Positions 13,187 through 19,736 of a DNA stretch of 19,736 nt are shown here, piece by piece. The position numbers and the translations under genes were made by a program. Below the pieces are notes generated by a model. That model saw only the letters and a program-made list of their open reading frames with translations. It did no database searches and was not told the origin of the DNA. Origin of the DNA: Roseburia sp. CAG:303. Its GTDB lineage: Bacteria; Bacillota; Clostridia; Lachnospirales; Lachnospiraceae. Within the stretch, counting starts at the first letter, position 1, and each line of letters begins with the position of its first letter. The DNA lies in contig FR900164.1 in NCBI GenBank assembly GCA_000437755.1, positions 6,566-26,301 on the forward strand, given 5' to 3'.

Positions 13187-15829
13187 ATGAGAAAGAGGAA
13201 GGTACTGGTTGTAGAGGATCAGAAGCTCAACCGGGCGGTTTTAAAAGAAATACTGGAAAGTGAATACGATGTCTTATATGCAGTAAACGGAAAAGAAGCA
13301 TTGGACATTATGAACCGGGAAGGACGGCATTTGAGCCTGGTTCTTCTTGATATAGTTATGCCTGTAATGGATGGATACGAAGTGCTGAAAGCCATGGAGC
13401 GCAGGAAACTTCTCGAACAGATTCCTGTGCTGGTGGCGAGCCAGCGTTTTGGTGATGATTCGGAATTACAGGCATTATTGCTGGGTGCGGGAGATTATGT
13501 GTCAAAGCCTTATAATCCTGCGGTACTGAAGAGAAGGATTAAGAACCAGATACGGATGCATGAAGCATTGATGCAGGTTACGGTGCTGGAGAAAGATCCG
13601 GTAACGGGATTGTATAATAAAGTGTCTTTCAATAACCGGGCGGTAAATATTTTTGAAAAGTATTCTGAGAAGAAATTCGATGTCATTGTAATCGATATTG
13701 AGCATTTCAAATTGTATAACAGTTATTACGGATTTGCAGAGGGGGATAAGCTGCTGCGGCATATTGCAGAGAAATTAATCGAACTGTTGTTTGATAAGGT
13801 GTCGTTGTGTGCGAGGGAATATGGGGACAGATTCCTGATTATCTGTGAGCGGAAGAAGGACTATTTTCCGAAATTATACGAAGGACTGACGAAGGATATG
13901 GAACAGTATCCTTCTGATATTAAGATCCATCTGAAATTCGGAGTCTACGAGATTACGGACTATACCATGGAAGTGACCGGAATGTGTGACCTGGCTGTAT
14001 GTGCCATGAAACGTGGAAAAGGTGTGTATGACCGGAATGTTGTTTATTATGACGAGTCCATCGAGGATGAACTGTTCTGGGAACAGCAGATTACGGATGA
14101 TATGGAACCTGCACTCCACAATGGGGAGTTTCAGGTATATCTTCAGCCAAAATACGACATTTTCACAGAGAAGATGGCGGGTGCGGAGGCACTGGTACGA
14201 TGGGTACATCCGGTAAAAGGAATCATTCCGCCGGATAAATTCATTCCGATTTTTGAAAAGAACGGATTCATTACCGAACTGGATATGTATGTCTGGGATA
14301 AAACCTGTGAACTCATTAATGAATGGATACGGGAAGATAATAAGTATGTACCGGTATCGGTCAATGTCTCCCGGAAGGATATATACAGACAGAATCTGCC
14401 GGAGGTATTCCTGAATTTATTAAAGAAATATCATCTGAAACAGAAGTATCTGCACATCGAGATTACGGAAAGTGCATATACGGAAGATCCGGAACAGCTG
14501 ATCAAAGTAGTGAATCAGTTGAAAGAAGCCGGATTTACCATAGAGATGGACGATTTTGGAACCGGATATTCTTCCCTGAATATGCTGGCAAAACTTCCGA
14601 TCGATATCCTGAAACTGGATATGAAGATTATACAGAGTTACGGGCAGCAGAACGGAACCAGAAGTATTATAAACTTTATTATGGGGCTTGCAAAATGGAT
14701 GAATCTGTATGTAGTGGCAGAAGGTGTGGAGACGAAGGAACAGCTCGAACTTTTAAAGAGTATGGACTGTAATTATGCACAGGGATATTATTTTGCAAAA
14801 CCGATGCCGGAAAATGATTTTGGTGATAAATTGCAAAATGCGGAAGTAAGCCATATGCCGGATGCAGAGGAAATTACCGGGGATGATGTACAGATTCTTG
14901 TGCGGGATTACGATAAAGACCAGATTATGCTGGTTATCGATGATCAGTCCATGAACCGGGCAATTCTGGCGGATTATTTCAAAGACAGTTTTTCTGTTGT
15001 AGAGGCAACGAATGGCGAGAGTGCATTGGATTATTTTAAACGGGGCGGCAAGGCGGATATCATTATGCTGGATATCTATATGCCGAGAATGGATGGATTT
15101 GAAGTGCTTGCGAAGCTGAAAGCGGACAGCAGCACGATGGATATTCCGGTTATCGTGGCATCACAGGCGGATGATTCGACAATTATCCGGGCAATCCGGG
15201 CGGGTGCGACAGACTTCGTTACCAAGCCGTTTACCAGGGAAGATGCATTCCACTGCGTAAACCATGTGCTGGCAGATCTCAGCAGCAGAATCAAGAAAGA
15301 GGATGAAGAGATCCGCAGCCGTATGAGTGTCATTGAGAAGATGGCGATGACAGACTTCCTGACCGGACTGTGGAACCGGGCATATTTCGTAAAACAGGTG
15401 GAGACTTATCTGAAAGAATATAGTGATAAGGAATGTAGTTTTGTTATGATTGATATTGATAATTTCAAATTAATCAATGACAGAATGGGACATCTGACCG
15501 GCGACAGAGTGTTACAGCATATCGCAGATAAATTAAAGAAATGTTTCCGCGAGGAAGATCTGCTCTGCCGTATGGGCGGGGATGAGTTTGCAGTCCTGCT
15601 GAAAGCCGGCATGAATAAGAAAGAACTGATGGAACGGCTGGATGCCCTGCATAATAGTATACGTTTTCGGGTGGGAGATATATGGATTACCTGTTCGAGT
15701 GGTACGGCAGTATGCCCGGCGGACGGAACGGATTTTGTGTCGCTGTACAAGCATGCAGATAAGGCATTGTTCAAGGCAAAGAGGCAAGGTAAAGATCAGA
15801 ACAGGATTTATATAGAAGAAAATTTGTAA
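13187..15829 (+). CDS. Dual-receiver cyclic di-GMP enzyme: REC-GGDEF(degenerate)-EAL-REC-GGDEF
   Basis: ATG 13187 follows AGAGGAG; 880 residues, no membrane segment. The first receiver (about 1-125) has acceptor D55 (LLDIVMP) and K107. A GGDEF-like domain (about 135-290) has YGDRF at 212-216 in place of GGDEF, so it is probably inactive or a GTP-binding regulator. The EAL domain (about 300-545) keeps EALVRW (E334), SVNVSR, EITES, DDFGTGYSS (D455, D456), AEGVET and QGYYFAKPM, so phosphodiesterase activity is likely. The second receiver (about 580-705) has D629 (MLDIYMP). The C-terminal GGDEF domain (about 715-880) has intact GGDEF at 797-801 and an RxxD inhibitory site (R788, D791), so cyclase activity is likely. 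The protein is thus predicted to make and degrade c-di-GMP under phosphorylation of two receivers; no cognate histidine kinase is in the window. Confidence 0.92.
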   Translation: MRKRKVLVVEDQKLNRAVLKEILESEYDVLYAVNGKEALDIMNREGRHLSLVLLDIVMPVMDGYEVLKAMERRKLLEQIPVLVASQRFGDDSELQALLLGAGDYVSKPYNPAVLKRRIKNQIRMHEALMQVTVLEKDPVTGLYNKVSFNNRAVNIFEKYSEKKFDVIVIDIEHFKLYNSYYGFAEGDKLLRHIAEKLIELLFDKVSLCAREYGDRFLIICERKKDYFPKLYEGLTKDMEQYPSDIKIHLKFGVYEITDYTMEVTGMCDLAVCAMKRGKGVYDRNVVYYDESIEDELFWEQQITDDMEPALHNGEFQVYLQPKYDIFTEKMAGAEALVRWVHPVKGIIPPDKFIPIFEKNGFITELDMYVWDKTCELINEWIREDNKYVPVSVNVSRKDIYRQNLPEVFLNLLKKYHLKQKYLHIEITESAYTEDPEQLIKVVNQLKEAGFTIEMDDFGTGYSSLNMLAKLPIDILKLDMKIIQSYGQQNGTRSIINFIMGLAKWMNLYVVAEGVETKEQLELLKSMDCNYAQGYYFAKPMPENDFGDKLQNAEVSHMPDAEEITGDDVQILVRDYDKDQIMLVIDDQSMNRAILADYFKDSFSVVEATNGESALDYFKRGGKADIIMLDIYMPRMDGFEVLAKLKADSSTMDIPVIVASQADDSTIIRAIRAGATDFVTKPFTREDAFHCVNHVLADLSSRIKKEDEEIRSRMSVIEKMAMTDFLTGLWNRAYFVKQVETYLKEYSDKECSFVMIDIDNFKLINDRMGHLTGDRVLQHIADKLKKCFREEDLLCRMGGDEFAVLLKAGMNKKELMERLDALHNSIRFRVGDIWITCSSGTAVCPADGTDFVSLYKHADKALFKAKRQGKDQNRIYIEENL

Positions 15830-15917
15830 AACTAAACAATTTTACAGAGTGTGTTGCTTATTGGAAAATGTACAAAAAATCTGCCGAGAAAGTATTTATA
15901 ATTAATATTTTCACTGA

Positions 15918-15946
15918 TTGACATTTTTTTCACACAGACTTATAAT
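15918..15946 (+). promoter_or_regulatory. Consensus promoter of the ATP synthase operon
   Basis: TTGACA (15918-15923), exactly 17 bases, then TATAAT (15941-15946): a perfect sigma-A consensus. Transcription would start near 15953, which excludes the TTG at 15918 as a start codon. It is expected to give strong constitutive expression. Confidence 0.9.
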
Positions 15947-15977
15947 AACCCTAGCCATTCGGAGGGAGAACTTCTGC

Positions 15978-16688
15978 ATGGTAAATACAAAAAGAAAGGA
16001 TGTGGAACATACGGGTAATTTAGGCGAAGCCCTGATGGAAGAACTGCAGGTGGAAACAACCCTGACAATAGCGGGTATTCCGATTTATGAATCTGTAGTA
16101 GTAACATGGATTATTATGGCTGTAATTGTAATCGCATGTATTCTTCTGACAAGGAATCTCAAAGTTGAAAACCCAGGAAAGGTTCAGCTCTTTCTGGAGT
16201 CAGTCTTTAGTATGGGATATAAATTCTTCTATGATATTCTCGGTGAGAATGGCAAACAGTATATCGGTTATCTGATGACGGTTATACTTTACATTGGCAT
16301 GGCGAATATTATAGGTATCTTTGGATTTAAGTCACCGACTAAGGATCTGAACGTCACGATAGCACTGGCTTTGATGAGCATCGTACTGATAGAAGTATCC
16401 GCTTTGAAACATAAGGGTGGAAAGAAGTTCCTCAAAGGTTTTGCAGAACCTATCGCGATTGTAACCCCGATTAATATCTTAGAGTTAGGTATACGACCGT
16501 TATCGTTGTGTATGCGACTTTTTGGTAATGTATTGGGAGCATTTGTTATTATGGAACTGTTAAAATATATTTGTCCATTTATTTTACCAGTACCATTCTG
16601 TTTGTATTTTGATATATTTGACGGTCTGATTCAGGCATATGTATTTGTATTCCTGACATCGTTGTTTATGAGTGAAGGCCTTGAATAA
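15978..16688 (+). CDS. atpB: F-type ATP synthase subunit a (F0)
   Basis: Start ATG 15978 with GGAGGGAG upstream (236 residues). An open frame from TTG 15918 is rejected because it overlaps the -35 box. Subunit a is the membrane stator that forms the ion half-channels against the c-ring. Several hydrophobic segments are visible, and the C-terminal signature LGIRPLSLCMRLFGNVLGAF contains the essential arginine (about R180), followed by LIQAYVFVFLTSLFMSEGLE. First gene of the operon; no atpI or separate leader gene precedes it. Confidence 0.95.
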   Translation: MVNTKRKDVEHTGNLGEALMEELQVETTLTIAGIPIYESVVVTWIIMAVIVIACILLTRNLKVENPGKVQLFLESVFSMGYKFFYDILGENGKQYIGYLMTVILYIGMANIIGIFGFKSPTKDLNVTIALALMSIVLIEVSALKHKGGKKFLKGFAEPIAIVTPINILELGIRPLSLCMRLFGNVLGAFVIMELLKYICPFILPVPFCLYFDIFDGLIQAYVFVFLTSLFMSEGLE

Positions 16689-16763
16689 TCAGAATGTTTT
16701 TGTTGTAGGAAATGATATGATTTGCAAAAGTAAAAAATTATAAGTTAAAAGGAGATTAAGATT

Positions 16764-16976
16764 ATGACAGCAGCAATTGGAGCAGGTATCGCAGTATTCA
16801 CAGGTATTGGAGCAGGTCTTGGTATCGGACTTGCAACAGGTAAGGCAGTAGAAGCAACAGCAAGACAGCCGGAGGCAAGCAGCAAGATTACAACAAACCT
16901 TCTTTTAGGATGCGCACTTGCAGAAGCAACCGCTATTTATGGTTTCGTTATCGGATTATTATTAATCGTAATGTAA
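16764..16976 (+). CDS. atpE: F-type ATP synthase subunit c (F0 rotor ring)
   Basis: ATG 16764 follows AAAAGGAGATTAAG; 70 residues, two transmembrane helices joined by the ARQPE loop (33-37), as expected. The ion-binding carboxylate is Glu54 in LAEATAIYG. Compared with known sodium-type c subunits (Gln in helix 1, Glu-Ser/Thr in helix 2, for example Ilyobacter tartaricus), the helix 1 position is Ile21 and the residue after Glu54 is Ala55. The main sodium ligands are therefore missing, and proton coupling is the better prediction. No N-terminal extension. Confidence 0.96.
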   Translation: MTAAIGAGIAVFTGIGAGLGIGLATGKAVEATARQPEASSKITTNLLLGCALAEATAIYGFVIGLLLIVM

Positions 16977-17013
16977 TTACCGGAGATAACGTAACGAAAG
17001 GAAGGTGGTAAGA

Positions 17014-17505
17014 GTGATTAGTATAGATTTCTTTAATATACTCGCTACCGTAATTAATATTCTGGTACTCTTTCTGCTCATGCAGAAGTTTCTTGTGAAG
17101 CCTCTGATGAATGTAATTGAGAAAAGAGAAAATATGATCGATTCCCAGTTTAAAGAGGCAGAGGCAGCAGAGACGGAAGCAAAAAGCCTGAAAGCGAAGT
17201 ACGAGGACAGTCTGAAAAATGCTCATGATGAGTCTATTTCCATCCTGAATAAGGCAAAGATAAATGCCCAGGCAGAATATGACAGAATTGTCGGTGAAGC
17301 AGATGACGAGGCACAGAAGATAGTGTCAAAGGCCCGTACTGATATGGAACAGGAAAGAGAACAGGCATTAAAAGAAGTGAAAACAGAAATCGGAGATCTC
17401 ATTGCACTTGCGGTTGATAAAGTGGCAGGAACAAAGGCATCAGCAGAGTCCGACAAGGAATTGATTGACCAGTTTCTTTCAGATGTAGATGCAGATGACA
17501 AATAA
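17014..17505 (+). CDS. atpF: F-type ATP synthase subunit b (F0 peripheral stalk)
   Basis: The start chosen is GTG 17014 (163 residues), with AAGGAAGG ending 8 bases upstream; a GTG at 17005 overlaps that site. One N-terminal membrane segment (FFNILATVINILVLFLLMQK) is followed by a long, charged, Ala/Glu/Lys-rich helix typical of the b-subunit dimer stalk. It connects the F0 sector to delta and alpha of F1. Confidence 0.93.
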   Translation: MISIDFFNILATVINILVLFLLMQKFLVKPLMNVIEKRENMIDSQFKEAEAAETEAKSLKAKYEDSLKNAHDESISILNKAKINAQAEYDRIVGEADDEAQKIVSKARTDMEQEREQALKEVKTEIGDLIALAVDKVAGTKASAESDKELIDQFLSDVDADDK

Positions 17506-17543
17506 ACAGCCATAACTGTTTGTGTGAGAACCTGGAGGTAGAG

Positions 17544-18065
17544 ATGACCCAGACTACAAGAAATTATGCGAAGGTCTTATATGACCTGAAAGTGCCGAAG
17601 GAAGCGGTGGAACAGGCAAAGGATATCTTTGGAAAGTCACCGGAACTTCGGGAAACACTTGTAAATCCGGTAGTCCCAGTAAAAAGCAAGAAAAATATCA
17701 TTGATAAAATCTTCAGACAGGATGGAGATTTTCCGCAGATTTTCGTGAACTTCTTAAAACAGGTATGTGAAAATCACAGAATGAATGACATTATGGATAT
17801 CCTGGACAGTTATACAGTATTTTATAATGAAGACAATGGTATTGTCGTTGCAAAGTTTTACTATGTGACCATGCCGGATGAAAGACAGATAACAAATATG
17901 AAGAAATATCTCTGCAGGGAATTTCGTGCGAAGGAAGCAGAGATTGTCTTTGAAAAGGATGAGTCCTTAAAGGGCGGATTCCTGATAAACGTAGATAATA
18001 CTGAATTTGATTACAGTATGAAAGGGCGTTTAAATCATTTAAAACAAAAATTGACCTGGAGGTGA
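17544..18065 (+). CDS. atpH: F-type ATP synthase subunit delta (F1)
   Basis: Start ATG 17544 (173 residues) with GGAGG 6 bases upstream; the upstream TTG at 17520 overlaps that site. The sequence follows the OSCP/delta pattern: an N-terminal helical domain (NYAKVLYDL...), VNPVVPVKSKKNIIDKIF, FVNFLKQVCENHRMNDI, and a C-terminal domain ending KGGFLINVDNTEFDYSMKGR. It links the b stalk to the top of the alpha/beta hexamer. The gene lies 6 bases before atpA. Confidence 0.93.
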   Translation: MTQTTRNYAKVLYDLKVPKEAVEQAKDIFGKSPELRETLVNPVVPVKSKKNIIDKIFRQDGDFPQIFVNFLKQVCENHRMNDIMDILDSYTVFYNEDNGIVVAKFYYVTMPDERQITNMKKYLCREFRAKEAEIVFEKDESLKGGFLINVDNTEFDYSMKGRLNHLKQKLTWR

Positions 18066-18070
18066 GCTAA

Positions 18071-19573
18071 TTGAGTTCGATCAGTTCAGAAGAAATCATT
18101 TCAGTATTAAAAAGTGAAATTGAGAATTATGAATTAGAGACAAAAGGCCAGGAAGTAGGTACCGTTATCTGGATTGGTGACGGAATTGCCACAGTATACG
18201 GATTAGACCATGCAATGTATGGCGAAATCGTAGTATTCGACACTGGCGTAAAAGGAATGGTACAGGATATCAAGAGAAACGAAATCGGTATCATCCTCCT
18301 TGGTAAAGATACAGGATTAAAAGAAGGATCAAAAGTATCCCGTACCAAGAAAAAAGCAGGTATCCCGGTAAGTGATGCCTATATAGGAAGAGTAATTGAT
18401 GCCCTCGGTGCTCCAATCGATGGAAAAGGAAGTATCGACGCGGATGATTACAGACCAATTGAAAATGATGCCCCTGGTATCGTAGACAGAAAATCGGTAA
18501 ATCAGCCACTGGAAACCGGTATTTTAACAATCGACTCCATGTTCCCGATTGGACGTGGACAGAGAGAATTAATTATCGGAGACAGACAGACAGGAAAGAC
18601 GTCTATCGCAACAGATGCAATCATTAACCAGAAGGGTAAGGATGTCATCTGTATTTATGTTGCGATCGGTCAGAAAGCTTCTACCGTAGCGAAGATTGTA
18701 AATACATTATCCAAACAGGGTGCAATGGATTATACAATCATTGTATCCGCAACAGCAAGTGCACCGGCTTCCCTGCAGTACATAGCACCATATTCCGGTA
18801 CTTCCCTTGCTGAGTACTTCATGTACAAGGGCAAAGATGTACTGATCGTATATGATGATTTGTCAAAGCATGCTGTAGCATACCGTGCATTGTCCCTGTT
18901 GCTGGAACGTTCCCCGGGACGTGAAGCATATCCTGGTGATGTATTCTATCTGCATTCAAGATTATTAGAGCGTTCTGCAAAGTTAAAAGATGAACTGGGC
19001 GGCGGTTCCATTACTGCACTTCCGATCATCGAAACACAGGCAGGTGACGTATCTGCATATATTCCTACTAATGTAATATCTATTACAGATGGTCAGATTT
19101 TCTTAGAGAGTGACCTGTTCAACGCAGGTCAGAGGCCGGCCGTAAACGTTGGTCTGTCTGTATCCCGAGTAGGTGGTGCTGCACAGACAAAGGCAATGAA
19201 GAAAGCTGCCGGAAGTATCCGTATCGACCTCGCACAGTACAGAGAAATGGAAGTATTTACCCAGTTCAGTTCTGACCTGGATGATGCAACCAAAGAACAG
19301 CTCCAGTACGGAAAAGGTCTGATGGAATTGCTGAAACAGCCGCTGACACATCCATTAAGCCTGCATGAACAGGTTATTACACTTGTAACGGCTACAAATA
19401 AGGTGTTCGTAGATGTGGATGTGAAGTTTGTTAAGAAATATCAGGCTGATATGCTGGCATGGTATGAATCCGCACATCCGGAAATCGTAAAGGAAATCGA
19501 AGAGAAACAGGTGCTGACAGATGAACTGAAGGCAGCTATTTTAGATGCGGCAAAGGAATATAAAGGCAGATAG
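18071..19573 (+). CDS. atpA: F-type ATP synthase subunit alpha (F1)
   Basis: TTG start at 18071 after GGAGGTGAGC; 500 residues, the usual length. The Walker A motif GDRQTGKT is at 170-177. Other family marks include IDSMFPIGRGQRELIIGDR, ALSLLLERSPGREAYPGDVF, and the C-terminal stretch SRVGGAAQTKAMKK with the conserved arginine that reaches the catalytic site. It forms the non-catalytic nucleotide sites of F1. A TTG start for this highly expressed gene is notable but is supported by the ribosome binding site position. Confidence 0.97.
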   Translation: MSSISSEEIISVLKSEIENYELETKGQEVGTVIWIGDGIATVYGLDHAMYGEIVVFDTGVKGMVQDIKRNEIGIILLGKDTGLKEGSKVSRTKKKAGIPVSDAYIGRVIDALGAPIDGKGSIDADDYRPIENDAPGIVDRKSVNQPLETGILTIDSMFPIGRGQRELIIGDRQTGKTSIATDAIINQKGKDVICIYVAIGQKASTVAKIVNTLSKQGAMDYTIIVSATASAPASLQYIAPYSGTSLAEYFMYKGKDVLIVYDDLSKHAVAYRALSLLLERSPGREAYPGDVFYLHSRLLERSAKLKDELGGGSITALPIIETQAGDVSAYIPTNVISITDGQIFLESDLFNAGQRPAVNVGLSVSRVGGAAQTKAMKKAAGSIRIDLAQYREMEVFTQFSSDLDDATKEQLQYGKGLMELLKQPLTHPLSLHEQVITLVTATNKVFVDVDVKFVKKYQADMLAWYESAHPEIVKEIEEKQVLTDELKAAILDAAKEYKGR

Positions 19574-19584
19574 GAGGGCTTTCT

Positions 19585-19736
19585 ATGGCTAATATAAGAG
19601 AAATTCAGGACAGAATAAAGAGCATAAATGATACAAAGAAAATCACAAATGCCATGTATTTGATTTCCTCTTCCAAATTAAAGAGAGCAAAAAAGTCCCT
19701 TAGTGATACAGAACCATATTTCTTTGCACTCCAGTC
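19585..19736 (+). CDS. atpG: F-type ATP synthase subunit gamma (F1), 3' truncated by window end
   Basis: ATG 19585 with TAGGAGGG upstream, overlapping the atpA stop. The visible 50 residues (MANIREIQDRIKSINDTKKI, then TNAMYLISSSKLKRAK) match the N-terminal helix of the gamma shaft that turns inside the alpha/beta ring. Its position directly after atpA is standard; atpD and atpC would follow outside the window. Confidence 0.95.
   Translation, partial: MANIREIQDRIKSINDTKKITNAMYLISSSKLKRAKKSLSDTEPYFFALQ

Noticed and set aside
15918..15977. TTG at 15918 as start of atpB
   Set aside because: It is the -35 box of a perfect promoter whose transcript starts near 15953; ATG 15978 has a good ribosome binding site.

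Overview
The window looks like chromosome from a Gram-positive anaerobe of the Clostridia, most likely Lachnospiraceae. Four things suggest this: strong AGGAGG-type ribosome binding sites, an S-box (SAM-I) riboswitch before metK, a c-di-GMP-I riboswitch with Clostridia-like motifs, and an F-type ATP synthase operon whose proteins resemble those of Clostridia. No genus can be fixed from the sequence alone.

Left part (1-6784) is accessory and AT-rich. It opens with the 3' end of a PD-(D/E)XK nuclease-like gene (AAA-ATPase-like/DUF1703 type) and a short remnant that reads like the phosphoacceptor region of a response regulator. A consensus-like promoter (605-634) then leads into a c-di-GMP-I (GEMM-I) aptamer (650-772). 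The 3' half of its P3 helix is also the 5' arm of a terminator hairpin (750-812), so I infer a c-di-GMP ON switch. The controlled gene (894-4382) encodes a large secreted protein with two CBM2-like domains, an InlB-type repeat, two blocks of Asp-rich calcium-binding repeats, a von Willebrand A domain with an intact MIDAS, and an unrecognised C-terminal domain of about 280 residues. A translationally overlapped small membrane protein follows, then three tandem, nearly identical DUF3592-like membrane protein genes, then a two-TM protein with a possible zinc-binding tail.

Middle part (6785-11940) is mostly housekeeping. It holds metK under a SAM-I riboswitch, a divergently promoted pair (a degenerate sigma-70-like protein on the minus strand and a one-TM extracytoplasmic protein on the plus strand), and a minus-strand operon of an SPFH/Band 7 membrane protein with a coiled-coil/ribbon-helix-helix protein. 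Two TGATATCA boxes, one helical turn apart, sit just downstream of that operon's -10.

Right part (11941-19736) carries two c-di-GMP enzymes: an HD-GYP phosphodiesterase, then an 880-residue REC-GGDEF(degenerate)-EAL-REC-GGDEF protein with its own promoter. A perfect consensus promoter then drives the ATP synthase operon atpB-E-F-H-A-G, with atpG cut by the window end.

The unifying theme is c-di-GMP. The window contains enzymes expected to make and degrade it, and about 7-12 kb away a riboswitch expected to sense it and switch on a cell-surface adhesin-like protein and its downstream membrane-protein cluster. That the enzymes here act on this particular switch is inference.
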